NCBI RefSeq assembly: GCF_022201045.2
Contig: NC_068556.1
Span: 4,504,001-4,568,000 of the forward strand
DNA: 64,000 bases
Reading direction: 5' to 3'
DNA from: Citrus sinensis
Taxonomy: Eukaryota > Streptophyta > Magnoliopsida > Sapindales > Rutaceae
Shown: positions 1-11,740 of the stretch, piece by piece
How positions within the stretch are numbered: the first letter of the stretch is position 1
Layout: each line of letters begins with the position of its first letter
Translations under genes and position numbers: made by a program
The notes under the pieces: generated by a model
Seen by the model: only the letters and a program-made list of their open reading frames with translations
What the model was told of the DNA's origin: nothing
The model's database searches: none

Positions 1-423
1 GTTGAGGTACTCCATATATAAAGATGCATATGTTTCATTCTCCATCAGGCTCTCATTCACCATTAACACTCACACTCCAAAAAATAGGTTTTCTTCAACC
101 TTAAACCTTAATTTACAAAGGGCTAGTCAGCTCTCATTGCCATAAAAGCTTGAGTTTGAGTGTGAACGCTGGGGTACCCCGGCTTCACCTCTAACCTCTA
201 TTTTACTGTTTTACAGGCGTGAATCTCATTTTGAGGGACATCTCTCTTGGTTCTGACCTTTCACCATTATTACCACTCCCTCTTCCCTTCTCACCTCCCC
301 CGAATTTCAGATACACAGCACCACACACAACAAACCAGTGAGGTACCCCGTCTACCCCAAAAATACAAATTCATTGTTCTACATAGGTTTGGCTTTTTCC
401 TACCCCAAAATCTGTCGAAAACA
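1..423 (+). mobile_element. 3' part of a Gypsy-type LTR, cut by the window edge
   Basis: This stretch aligns along its length with 1804-2241 and, inverted, with 39872-40300. It contains a TATA-like box (tatataaag near 15-25) followed by the transcribed part of the LTR, and ends in gaaaaca, matching the ends of the other two copies. It is followed immediately by a typical plant retrotransposon primer-binding sequence, so it is a 5' LTR whose start lies outside the window. Its position relative to the primer-binding site is seen directly. The Gypsy assignment is an inference from LTR style, because no gag-pol is present. Confidence 0.85.
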
Positions 424-425
424 AT

Positions 426-443
426 TGGCGCCGTCTGTGGGGA
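426..443 (+). other. Retrotransposon primer-binding site (TGGCGCC type)
   Basis: TGGCGCCGTCTGTGGGGA lies two bases after the LTR end. TGGCGCC-type primer-binding sites are common in plant Gypsy elements; the first nine bases match the complement of the 3' end of tRNA-Asp. Only about 60 bp of internal sequence follow before the next LTR begins at 506. No gag, pol or polypurine tract is visible, so the internal region has been almost wholly deleted. Confidence 0.75.
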
Positions 444-574
444 GGCGCACAAAAAGTCTCCACCGCGGTTACCAAACTAGTTGTTGTGTGTACTCCAATA
501 CATGGTGTTTGGGGAAAAAAATAAGAAAGATAACAGAACGCCACATGTCGATGAATGGAATAACTTCAGTGTAA

Positions 575-1022
575 TCCGAGGTACCAGGCATGATTCGAGG
601 TACCCTGTACAATTAGAGATATCCGGCATGATTAGAGGTACCCGGCATAATTGGAGGTACCTCGCATGACTCTCGTATAACTCGAGATACCCGGCATGAT
701 TAGAGGTACCCAGCATAACTCCAGAGTAACTCGAGGTACCCAGCATAACTCCAAAATAACTCGAGGTACCCCGCATAGATTGAGGTACCCTGTATAGATT
801 GAGGTACCTCTTATAATTTGAGGTACCCAGAATAACTCCAGTATAACTCAAGGTACCCGGAATAACTCGAGGTACCCAGAATAACTCCAGCAGAATTTAA
901 GGTACCCAGAATAACTCGAGGTACTCGACATGATTCGAGGTATCCGACATAATACGAGATACCCCGAACAATTAGATGTACCCCACACAAATAGAGGTAC
1001 CCCGCACAATTAGAGGTACCCG
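575..1022 (+). repeat. Degenerate GGTACC tandem repeat in the LTR U3 region
   Basis: Roughly twenty degenerate units of about 18-40 bp built on gaggtaccCggcataa/t repeat across this stretch. The same kind of array sits in the inverted LTR at about 40650-40860. Array length differs between copies, which explains most of the LTR length difference. Reading frames through it give short pseudo-repetitive peptides that are not genes. Confidence 0.85.
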
Positions 1023-1151
1023 ATAGATCGGATGCAAGAGAGTTCTCCGAAAATATCCGCCATAAGAAACGTTTCCACCTTTTAAAAGATATTATTCCAT
1101 TTTGTCAGAATTAAAAATAAAAAACGTCGTGCTAAAAGGAGGGACAGCCGC

Positions 1152-1587
1152 TAGAGGTGGCAAAAATACCCGCCCAGTTCGGACCCGGACCGTACCCAGG
1201 CGTTGCGGGCCGGGTAATACCCGGCTCGGGTATGAAGCCGGGTCGGTCTTGGGCATCACTTGATAAACCCAGAACCCGGATTTTATTAAAAAAATTATAA
1301 AATATATATTATTTTAAATATTTTATATTTATTTGACTTATTTATTATACATATATAAAGTTTTAAACACTTAAAATTTATATTTTTATGTCAAATTTTA
1401 TTGAAATAAATTTAAAACTTATAAAATTACCAAAAAATAAAAAATATATACACATAAAATATTAAAAAATATAAAATCCGGGTATCCGGATTAAAACCCG
1501 GCCCGGACCCGGACCCGGACCGGTTACTTCCGGGCAGGGTCCGGTCATGGCAATACCCGGACCCGGCCCGGGGTTTTGCCATCTCTA
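1152..1587 (+). mobile_element. hAT-type MITE, 436 bp, copy 1
   Basis: Terminal inverted repeats TAGAGGTGGCAAAAATACCCG and (reverse-complemented right end) TAGAGATGGCAAAACCCCGGG flank an AT-rich core. A perfect 8-bp target duplication ACAGCCGC lies at 1144-1151 and 1588-1595. The uninterrupted LTR copy at 40.5 kb reads straight through this point, so the insertion is confirmed by an empty site. An 8-bp duplication and a TAGRGRTGGCAAA terminus are hAT characteristics. There is no coding capacity. A second copy of exactly the same length is at 51057-51492. Confidence 0.92.
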
Positions 1588-2241
1588 ACAGCCGCCTGCC
1601 ACCTTTGCCAAAAGTCAAGGACACTATCCTAAGGACAGTGGTCCTTAGCCGCCTACCCGACAGCTACTGCAGATGTACCTTGGACTACTCTCCAGCGCGC
1701 GCCACGTTTCCAAAGGATGGATACGCCGCAAACATGCACATAACGGCCCAAAAATCATAAAAAGATAAAAGGACGTTAGCCAAAAAGGGTACGCCACATG
1801 GCAGTTGAGGTACTCTATATATAAAGGTGCCTAGGTTTTATTCTCCATCAGGCTCTCATTCACCATTAACACTCACACTCTAAAAAATAGGTTTTCTTCA
1901 ACCTTAAACCTTAATTTACAGAGGCCTAGCCAGCTCTCATTGTCATAAAAGCTTGAGTTTGCTAACTGGAGCGTCGGAGTGTGAACGCTGGGGTACCCCG
2001 GCTTCACCTCTAACCTCTATTTCACTGTTTTACAGGCGTGAAGCTCATTTTGAGGGACGTCTCTCTAAGTTCTGACCTTTCACCATTGTTACCACTCCCT
2101 CTCCCCTTCTCACCTCCTCCGGATTTCAGATACACCGCACCGCACACAACAAACCAGTGAGGTACCCCGTCTCCCCAAAAAATACAAATTCATTGTTCTA
2201 CATAGGTTTGGCTTTTCCTACCCCAAAATCTGTCGAAAACA

Positions 2242-4899
2242 ATTCTTAAAAAATTGTTATACATGTTTGATAAACTGGTCCTAAACACATGGTGTCCATG
2301 TACAATGACTAAAATATCCTCCTTTTTTGTTAAGAAATTGATATTTTTATTTAAATTTTCAAATTGATTAATAAACAATTATTAAAATTATAACAATTCA
2401 TCTTTTATTAACAAATAAAGCACATGTGTAATAAATAAAATTTTTATTAAATAAATATAATTGTTATCTAATAATTAAAAACAATGTGGCAATCATTCAA
2501 CGATCGGCATTTGGCGATATATCAAATAGTAGTGATGGCTCACATTCATTTGTCTCTATTTGATGGTAGCACTATAGTTGCCATTTTATCTGGGAAGCAT
2601 GTGAGACACCATCGTTTCTTCTCTACTGACGACGACATAGCCATTGCGTAGGGAATTGCACTAGGAGCACTTTTGCCAGACATCGATGACAGCATCAGCG
2701 ACACTACCAACACAAGTAATGACTTTGCCATTTTGTTGTTTTTGAAAAATTAAATTTCTAAATATTATATATTATATTGCTTTGATGCATGGATATTTTT
2801 GAAAATATATTATTAAAATAAGAATAAAATTGGTATTAGAAATTACAATATTTGAGACTTAAAAAATCCAATTTTCAAAAGCTAATCCTAACACTTTAAT
2901 TTATAGTTAAAAAAAAAGATTATTTGAAAATATGATTCTCAAATAATTTGTTTTAACAAGTGTTCACCAAAAACTTTTTGTGCTAAATTGTCAAATAATC
3001 ACTTATTTGACAATCCAAAGCAATCCCAAACATACTTTTAAAGTTATTTTGAAAAGGTAAAACCTAAATTTTGATATTTAGTTAATTTTTAAAAAAATAT
3101 TTTTGTCAAAATCACCTAATCTTATAGCAGTTTTTTTTTTTAAAAAAAACAAAGAAATAGCTTTCAATATCTGATTTTGAGAATCATGTTTATATATGAT
3201 ACCTTTCCATATAGACACTCAAATATATTATAAAAATCTAATTAGAAAAAAAATATTAAATTTAAGGAGATTATTATTACTACCTATTATATTACGATAA
3301 CAAAATAAAGTTAATAAAACAAAAATTATTTTATACACAATAAAAATATTATATATACATGTTTATAAATGTATAAATAAATTATATTCAACATTATGTT
3401 TATTTTAATCATTTGTATTTTTATTGCAGTTCAATGGTAAGATTTACCAAAATATAGAGTTGCTTTTAAGACTCATAATATTTAAAAATAATAATTAAAT
3501 ATTTAACTGATTTTATTCACAATTGATAATTTCTACAATATAGCTAAAACTAATTGTTTTAAAACGTAAAGTGTTATCAAACTGGCCCTAAATTTATAAA
3601 CTATATCCTAAAACAATAATTTTTTTTAAAGACTTTCTTTGGACAATCACATTGCTATTATAGAAATATTATATCATATTATCATACAACAAGATTTAAG
3701 AATGAAACAGAAAACCAAAACTTTGAATAAAAGTAAACAAATCAGTCATGTGTCATTCGACATTTACCTAACGGTAGGTTGGTGTCTACGATTATATACC
3801 AATTCAAGTATCTACGAGAGCTCTTTCCTCTTCTTACAAAATATGTAATTAGTATAGATTTCTTCCTAGATATTGCTAGTGGAAGCAGATTTCAAAGCTA
3901 ATTTTGGTAAAATTAGTATCCCTAAATTGTAATATATATAGATCTTTACTATTTAAAAATAATAATTTATATTTTATCAAAGCACTTTTTTTTTTTAAAT
4001 TTCTCCGTAACAAACCGTTTTAATTATTTTGTTGAATATTGTGTTACAATTATTTTTGTTTAATTTATGTATTTCAGAGATGCAAGATAAGAGTAAAGAT
4101 CTCTGTAATTTTAAAATTCAATCATACCTCAAGATCTTATAATGTAATTACCCACTCTTTACTAGATTATATTTTGAAATTGTTATTTGGTCGGGCTCAT
4201 TTCTAACAGAAATTATGAACGTATCCGCTTTGTTGAATGAATGAAAATAATATTTTTTTTTTTTATAAAAAAAAGTTTTAAAATATTGTTAAAGATAATT
4301 TTAAGGGCCACGCCTACTTGCAACCGTTAGATAACATCAATATCCAACGTCTAATAATTAGGCATACAGGCAGCAGCAATCTTTTTAAGTTACCTGATAA
4401 GTTGGTACTGAAATGTCATTTGCTATAAAAAATAACTCTTAGCTAAAAACTTACAACGAAGTGGTGACAGCACTGTAGTAATTCCCGAATGAATGTACGC
4501 CACATAAGTCACGGTTTCTTATTCTAATAATAGATGGAACAAATGCTTCAATGCAAGTAAGGGTTCCTAAGCAAGCATAGTATGTGCAACAAATGATTCC
4601 AAGTAACATATGCTCTGTTATGAATTTCAATAGATTAGAGGCAAACATCAAAATAATTCACAAATCTAGAGCGTACGTTAACATAACAGCCATCTAAAAC
4701 AATTTTATCGTGGACGACTTGACTTAAATAATCACCCATATAATTATAAAAAAGAAAGTTCTAATTTTAAATTCTTGATCCATCAAGACATAAAAAATTA
4801 AATATGTAGCATATTATAATTACCTGTCTCAAATAACAGAGAAATCAAATAAAAATGGCTAATTAAAAAAAAAACTCTCAAGATGCAGGATTCATCTCT
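2242..4899. other. AT-rich intergenic stretch, no gene seen
   Basis: Very AT-rich sequence with many homopolymer runs. Short open frames occur, for example at 2546-2731 on the minus strand, but they have no recognisable domain, no splice context and no codon bias. No transposon ends could be fixed with confidence. Confidence 0.6.
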
Positions 4900-4933
4900 C
4901 AATTTGAACTTTTTTTTTTAAAGGAAACGTCCA

Positions 4934-7900
4934 TTAATTCGAAAAAGAAAATAAATACATCAATTTTAAAGGGTAAGAACCCATCCACACAACATTTTCA
5001 CATTTCTCTAATGCTAATTTAGCTAGAGAGTGGGCAATGGCATTAGAAGATCTATGAGTATAATTAATGCTAACTAGCTCAAAGTTCCTCATTAAGTTTT
5101 GAATCTCCGAAATTATCCAAAAGATCTTAGAATTGCCGCCTCGCTTGTTGTTAACTAACTTGACTATGCTTTGAGCGTCTAATTCGACAATTAAAGCCTT
5201 TGCACTTGCATTCCTAGCAATCTGTAATCCCCATTCCAAGGCTTCTGCTTCAGCAAAGGAAACATCTCCATGAAATTTCGAAATCTTGATTGCAGCTGCT
5301 ATGACATTCCCCCGATCATCTCGGATTATAGCTCCCAGCCCTACAAGGTGCTTTTCTGAGCTTGTGGCAGCATCCACATTGACTTTAACAAATCCACTTT
5401 GGGGGGATTCCACATCTGCTGAGTCTGCACCTGCTGACTTTCCTTTCGAGCTTGCTCTGGTTTTTGAACTCTTTTGTAAGCCTCCAATACTGCTTCAGTT
5501 TTAGCAACCAGAGCCTGGGGGTTCTCTCTTTTTCCTTTAAAAAGCATCTCATTTCTTGCATTCCACACCATCCAACAAATCATAACCATTAGTTCTAAAT
5601 CGGCTTTGTTTCTTCTTCTGCACATTTCATGCAGTAAACTCAAAAAATCATGCCCAACAGTTTGCATGATGTTATTCTCTAATAGAGTGAGCTTCCAGAT
5701 TTTCCTTGCAGCTTTACATTCAACCAATGCATGAAACACATTCTCCACTCCGAGCTTGCATACTTGGCCGGTAGGCTCTTGGATGACTTTTCTCTTCCAC
5801 AAATTTTCAGCAGAGGGGAGAATATTCTTGGCTGCCCTCCAAGCAAAAATTCTGATTTTCTCAGGTAAAGCAAGAGTCCATATGATATTCTATTGGTTTT
5901 TTCCTGACATTGAACTTGAAGGCATGGCTGGAAATTTAAGACTAAGGGCTGTTTGATAGCCACTCTTGACCGAGTAGAGACCTTTCTTGTCATAATGCCA
6001 TATGAGTGTATCTTTTTTTGGGTTTCTAGGCAAAGGGATTTCAACGATTTTATCAGCATCTATTCTATTGAAATGCCTGTATATCAAGCTCTCATCCCAC
6101 TGGTTTTCTTCATTTATCAGCTCAGCAACCAATGTATCTTCTGGCAAAGATGGTCTAACTATTGGCTTAACGGTTGACAGCTTCGGGATCCAGTTATCTT
6201 TGTGAATTTGGATTTTTTGGCCATCTCCAATTCTCCACCTAGCACCAGAACCGATAATCTGTCTTCCCCATAGTATGCTTCTCCATATAAATGATGGTGT
6301 GGACCCGAGCTTAGCCTTCATGAAGTCTTTATTTTGGAAGTACCTAGCTTGTAGAACCTTTGCCACTAATGAATCCGGGAATTGTAAGATCCTCCATCCT
6401 TGCTTAGCCACTAGAGCTTGGTTGAAACTTGAGAAGTCTTTGAAACCCATGCCTCCTTTACATTTGGTCTGACTCAGCTTCTCCTACTTCGACCAATGGA
6501 TGCTTCTTTTGTCTCTCTTTGATCCCCACCAAAAATTAGCCACAGTTTTTTGGATATCATTGCAAATACCCATTGGGATCTTGAATACACTCATGGCATA
6601 GGCTGGAATGGCTTGCGCTGCAACTTTGATTAAGATTTCTTTGCCCCCACATGAGAAGAATTTGTGCTGCCAGCTGGAGATTTTGTTAAAGACTTTCAGC
6701 TTGATGTCATAAAAAAAGTTGCTCATTTTTCTTCCTATCATAGCTGGGAGGCCTAGATACTTCTTGTGCCTTGAGACAATATTGAGCTGAAAAATCTGTC
6801 CAATTGCAGTGGCTCGATCATGCTGGACATTGCCACTCAGGAACAAAGATGATTTTTTAAAATTAAAAATTTGCCCGGAAGCTGCAGAGTAGCAATCAAG
6901 TATATTTTTTAGGTTCCCGCAATCAGCCATTGAAGCTCGTCTAAATATCAGACTATCATCAGCAAACAAGAGGTGAGAAATGTTCAACTCTTTTCCAAAA
7001 GACAACCCATGGATGAGTTTTTGTTGTTCGGCCTGCAGCAACAAAAAAGAAAAGACCTCTGCACAAGTAATAAACAAGTAAGGGGACAGGGGGCACCCTT
7101 GCCGTAAGCTTCTCTGGGGCTTTATTAAGCCTATGACCGAGCCATTTATAATCAAAGAGAAAGAAACAGAGCTTATACACTTCATGACCAAGCTAATCTA
7201 GTTTTGAGAAAACCCTATACATTTCATAGTTTGCTCAATAAAACTCCATTCCAATCAGTCGTAGGCTTTACTAACATCAAGTTTCAAGGCCACTAACCCA
7301 TTTTTTCTCCCTTTGCAGTGCCTTATTTTATATAAACATTCATATCCTACAATAACATTGTCGGTTATCAATCTATCAGGTATAAAGGCACTTTGCATTG
7401 GAGATATGATTTGGTGCATAATTTGTTTGAATCTGTTGGCCACTGACTTAGCCATTATCCTATAGATAACGTTGCACAGGCTGATAGGTCTAAAGTCTGT
7501 AACTTTTCTAGGTTTCCTCTTCTTAGGAATCAGGGCTATGTAAGTATAATTAAGGGGGGCTAGAGTACCTTGATTGTTTAAGATGTGAACAGGTAGTAAG
7601 AACTCCCTCTTTGACCTCATTCTAGTGCTTTTGGTAGAAAACTGCTGGCAGCCCATCGGGCCCCGGCGCCTTGGTTGGGCACATTTGATTTAAGGCTTCA
7701 GTCACTTCCTCCACTGTAAAAGGTTTCTCTAACGACTCATTCATGTCCTCGGATACTCTCGGGGTGATACCTTTTAGTGCTGCTCCCATATGGTTTTGAC
7801 TCAGCTTGGTTGTTGTAAATAGCTTTGTGAAATAATTGCAGAATTCAGCCTCCACATCTTTGGCTTTCTTTATCCAATCCCCTGAGATATTTTCAATCCC

Positions 7901-9074
7901 CCAAATTCTGTTCTTTTTCAATCCCCCAAATTCTGTTCTTTTTATTTCTATTCGATGCTTTATGATGGAAGAACTTTGTATTCTTGTCCCCTTCCTTAAG
8001 CCAATCTGCTCTTGAGCGTTGCTTCCAGTAAATCTCCTCATCAATGATGATATTTTGAATATGATTTTCCACCATTTTAATCTCTTCTCCAGATTCGTAC
8101 TGCACCCCTCTCTGCTTCCATCATTGAAGCTGCTTTTGTAACTGCTCAAGCTGTTTTTCCCTTCCCCTGAATTCCCTCTTACTCTAGTTCAGTAGCCTAG
8201 CCATTGATTCTTTAGCAATCTTTCGAAACAAATAAACTGGATTGCCACTCTGCCAATTACTGTTCAAGCTCGATTCCTCGCTAACTATCTCCTTACAAGC
8301 CTCATACGGGCTCCACATGTCCTCATAATGAATTCGTGAGGATTGTCTCCTACCCGCAGCCATTTCCTCTCCCCTCTCTTGAACCGCCATCAGCACTGGA
8401 CAATAGTCTGAGATCCATGTGTTCAGGTTGATTCCTGTATCGTTGACAAAAATATCACACCAGGCCCTGTTGCATATAAAACGGTCCAGCCTTTCCTCTA
8501 TAAATCTCTGCCCAAACCTCTCATTACTCCAAGTAAAAGGGTAACGCTTATACCATACATCTACTAATTCACAATCTCTCAACGCCTGCCTGAAGCTATT
8601 GATTGAGTTGATATGTCTCTCATTGCCTCCGCTCTTCTCATGAGGATGCAGAATTTCATTAAAGTCTCCGAAACATAACCAAGGATTAGAAGACAAACCT
8701 ACCAACCTTCTCAAGAGTGTCCATGTATGTTGTTTCTGCCCCATTTCTGGATGCCCGTACACCCCTGTGCATCTCATTTGCCTCTCATTGGCCATCTGAA
8801 CTTCAGCATCTATGTGATGTTTGCTGAATGATTTAATTTGCACACAAGTTTCTTCATACCAGAGAAAAGCTAATCCCCCTCCCCTTCCACTACAGCTCAC
8901 GGCAAAACAATTATCAAATTTCAACTTTTTTCCAGTCACGTTCATTTGCGTGGTTGACAACTTGGTTTCACACAAAAATACCAACTGAGGACCATGCATA
9001 TGGAGGATTTTTTTAAGTGCTAGAAACGCTCGGGGATTCCCCAAACCCCGATCGTTCTATGAGATGATCTTCAT
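4934..9074 (-). pseudogene. LINE ORF2, endonuclease / reverse transcriptase / RNase H polyprotein
   Basis: The start ATG is at 9074-9072 (MKIIS), followed at once by an in-frame TAG where plant LINEs normally have tryptophan. The apurinic endonuclease domain is at 8184-9044 (GRGGGLAFLW, CFGDFNEI, SDYCPV). Reverse transcriptase is at about 6484-7656, with the catalytic FADD in LLFADDSLIF and the upstream ALIPKKRKPRKVTDFRPIS block. A zinc-binding RVT region occupies 5341-6450. A plant-type RNase H (VNVDAATS, GLGAIIRDDRGN, ELDAQ) is at 4934-5413. At least five stops or frameshifts separate these, including one caused by a 25-bp tandem duplication at 7894-7943. No functional enzyme is expected. 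Confidence 0.92.
7894..7943. repeat. 25-bp tandem duplication inside LINE ORF2
   Basis: The unit caatcccccaaattctgttc plus five T occurs twice in direct succession, at 7894-7918 and 7919-7943. Because 25 is not a multiple of three it shifts the ORF2 frame between the endonuclease and reverse transcriptase domains. It looks like a replication-slippage scar after insertion. Confidence 0.9.
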
Positions 9075-10530
9075 GGTTTTTGGCGGGGCTGGCTTCCAGC
9101 CTCCGCTGATATCTCTGCTATGGTTGAATCCATGTCCACCATATTTTCCAACATCAATGGTTCCCAGCTCAACTTAATTTTTGCCGCTGGAGAATGGTGC
9201 CCCTGCTTCTTTGTTTTTGATTTGCTTGGACTAGAGAGCTTTGCTTTCTTTTTCGGGCTTTGTCCCATTGCCTCTCTACTTGGTCATTTATGAGTTCCCA
9301 TCCCCATTTTGGTTTCCCTTCCATTTGGCTCTCTAGCCCGTCTCTTCCATTTTCTTTTCGTGGGCCTTGCTTGAGTAATTTCCAGCCCATTATCTATTTT
9401 AGCTTCCTCTATTTCTTCCAAATTTGTCTTGGACTTTTCCCTCTCTTTCTCCATCCCATCTCCCGCCAATATTCCCCCTTCTTTAGGAATTATTTCATTG
9501 CTGATGTTCCCATTTTGCTTTTTGCCGCCCATTTGCTTTTCTTTCATCGATTCTACCACTCATTTCATTAAATTCTGCTCGCCTACTCCTTCCACCTCAT
9601 CAATCTTGGTAGTCTCTATGGTTTGACCCGTTTTTTCGCCCATGGGTTCTGACCCACTTGTTCTAATCGGGTTGTCCTGACTTTGTTGTTGTTGTTGCTG
9701 GTGGATTCCGTTATGCTCTGAACTTTCTGATTTTTCTTCTGATATACTCCTTTCATAATTCCATCTCTTCTTGTTGCGGTTCTTCCTTGAACGACCTCCT
9801 ATGATAATTGCTTTCATCCACCCACCGTATGGTAGTTGCTCTTTTTGCTGTCCCTGAAATTTGGCACACTCTTTGTATTGATGCCCAATTATGCCACAAC
9901 AATAGCAGAAATCTGGTAGTCGCTCATATACCACTGGCATTGGAATGTCTGATTCACCTTCTTGTTTAAGGAAGAGTATTTTCTTCAACGGCAGTGTTAT
10001 ATTGATTAATACTCTTATTCTCTCAAATTCGCCAAGACATTCTCCATTTTCATCTGTCTCAATCTCCTCCACTGCCCCAATCATTCCTCCCAATTCTTGG
10101 AGCAATTCTTTCTCCATGCATGCAATCAGGACGTTGCGGATCTGTATCCAAAAAGCTGTGTGGGTAAAGGATTGTTTTGTCATCTCCCCTATTCCTTTTG
10201 GTTCAGTAAGAACAATCAATGCTCTATCAAAGTGCCAAGGACCTCCTGTTAATACTCTTTTTTTATCCGCTTCCTCTGTAAATTTAAACATAAAGCAATT
10301 GTTCCCTAAGCTTTCAATTTTAACCTCTTTTACAGTTCGCCACACTTGCTGTAAAGCACTCTTAAATCCCTCCTTGTTAACTGCTCTTGTGAGGAGGACT
10401 TTGCCCACTAAGCAGCTTGCAGCATTTTCCCCCTTGTGGCTTTAATGTTCACCTCCAATGTCATATTGGTTTTGTCTTCCTCTCTTATAGTTATTGTGTT
10501 GCATTTACGGATTAGCTCATCTGTATCCAT
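9071..10530 (-). pseudogene. LINE ORF1, gag-like protein with DUF4283 and CCHC zinc knuckle
   Basis: Translation starts at the ATG at 10530-10528 (MDTDELIRKCNTITIREED...). After about 40 codons a stop appears (QAA*), while the next frame continues ASCLVGKVLLTRAVNKEG, so a one-base frameshift near 10410 splits the ORF. The main segment 9560-10408 contains the DUF4283-type RNA-binding region (GGPWHFDRALIVL) and a CX2CX4HX4C knuckle (CYCCGIIGHQYKEC). It continues with further breaks as a lysine-rich tail to 9071. The terminal TGA overlaps the ATG of ORF2 as ATGA. The original protein probably bound the LINE RNA. The present copy cannot make it intact. Confidence 0.88.
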
Positions 10531-11182
10531 GGCATCAAAAGCTTCAGGATATGGATACAATAGCGCCTAGTTGTATAACCCCTGTGTATAGCCCCTTGCC
10601 TTCTCTGCTCTCCCCAACTCTGTTTAGGACAATACTCAAACATCCACCGAGAATAAATAAAATGCCAAAGCTAAAAGAAAACTTAAATCTGAAAGCACTC
10701 ACTTCGGAGTGACCATTGAGTCATTAAGACCCTTTAAAACTTCCATTCCAGCTTCTCTGTCATAAAGAGAGCGTTTGAAGGAAAAAAATCGACATCCACT
10801 CGAGCTGCTGCTACTAATTTGAACTTGGTTACCCTATTATACTAAAACCATTGACAACACGACTAAAAGTCAGGCCTTCCATGATTGTGTACACGTGAGA
10901 ATAAGATTATTCATTTGGTGAAGTCTAGATTAAGTTGGATTTACGTTATCGAGTGGGCCTTGACAAAAATTGTATTGGTGATTTAGGAGTAGGAAATAAT
11001 TGCACAATAAAGTTATCTAACGCAAAGGATAAGAAAAAAAAAAACCAAATGCATCATTTTAAATTCTTTCTAATTAATATTTCTAGATTTTGTTTAGTTA
11101 AAAATTAAAAAAAAAATTGTATCCACGATTCTCTCCCCACTGTATATTGCCAGTGTCCCATTACAATATCTATTTACCATTT

Positions 11183-11740
11183 GGGTGCGTTTGACACACT
11201 GTATTGTATTATTTTAATGCTGGTGTATTATATTATGCTATATTGTATTATTAACATTGTATTATAATAATACTATACAATGTTTGGTGCTACACTATAG
11301 TGTATTAATTTTTTGTGATTAATTTAAATTATATATTATATTATATTAATATTTTATATTCTTATTTATATTCTTATTAATTTTAAATTAATATTTTTCA
11401 AATATATTCATATTTAAGTATTAGTTATATTATATTATAAATTTATTAATAAGTTATAATGTAAAAATAAAAATATTATATTAAATTAAAAAGTCATATT
11501 TATTTATTTTATTATTATTATTATTAATAATAAGTAAAAACAAAAGCAAAAAACAAAAAGCAAAAGCAAAAGAAGAAAAAAAAACAAAACGCAAGCTAAT
11601 AACTCGACTCACAGGCGGGTTTAGCTAACATTAGCACAGTTCCCTTAACCCATATCCATGTTCTTCCAAACATAATACTTGCATTAATTTAACGTGAACA
11701 ATAATTTAATACCTTCCTAATACTATAACCAAACACACCC
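11183..11740. mobile_element. Probable MITE with GGGTGYGTTTG ends
   Basis: The left end GGGTGCGTTTGACAC and the reverse-complemented right end GGGTGTGTTTGGTTA share GGGTGYGTTTG. TTT lies directly outside both ends (11180-11182 and 11741-11743). The interior is AT-rich with (TTA)n and A-rich runs and no coding capacity. The ends resemble PIF/Harbinger-type or hAT-type small elements of eudicots; the superfamily is not certain. Confidence 0.65.

Larger units (their letters stand above)
506..2241 (+). mobile_element. Second Gypsy-type LTR, carrying an inserted hAT MITE
   Basis: It begins TGTTTGGGG and ends GAAAACA, the same ends as the inverted solo copy at 39872-40921 (TGTTTGAGGG to GAAAACA on the minus strand). 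Without the 436-bp MITE and its 8-bp duplication the LTR is about 1.29 kb. The solo copy is 1.05 kb, and the difference lies mainly in the number of GGTACC-containing repeat units. A TATA-like box is at about 1814-1825. The 3' flank (attct) does not match the five bases before 506, so this is not a solo LTR with its own duplication. It most likely pairs with the LTR ending at 423. Confidence 0.8.
4911..10815 (-). mobile_element. Full-length decayed L1-type LINE retrotransposon
   Basis: A 5.9-kb non-LTR retrotransposon on the minus strand. Its 3' end is a poly(A) tail, seen as a T run at 4911-4919. An 11-bp target duplication AATTTGAACTT sits at 4900-4910 and again at 10816-10826, directly outside both ends. 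ORF1 (gag-like, CCHC knuckle) and ORF2 (endonuclease, reverse transcriptase, zinc-binding region, RNase H) are both recognisable but broken by stops and frameshifts. A preserved duplication together with an intact 5' end shows that it inserted as a full-length copy and then decayed in place. Confidence 0.93.

Noticed and set aside
247..851. Open frames across the LTR and its GGTACC repeats, some giving repetitive peptides (GVMLGTSSY type)
   Set aside because: They follow the repeat unit in every frame and lie inside an LTR. The same happens at 40624-40945.
2546..2731. Minus-strand open frame with a hydrophobic start resembling a signal peptide
   Set aside because: Only 61 codons, no domain, no neighbouring exons and AT-rich non-coding surroundings. 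Hydrophobic starts arise often by chance.
2248..3605. Possible MITE between ataaactggtcctaaa (about 2270) and atcaaactggccctaaa (about 3578)
   Set aside because: The two motifs are in the same orientation rather than inverted, and no target duplication was seen.
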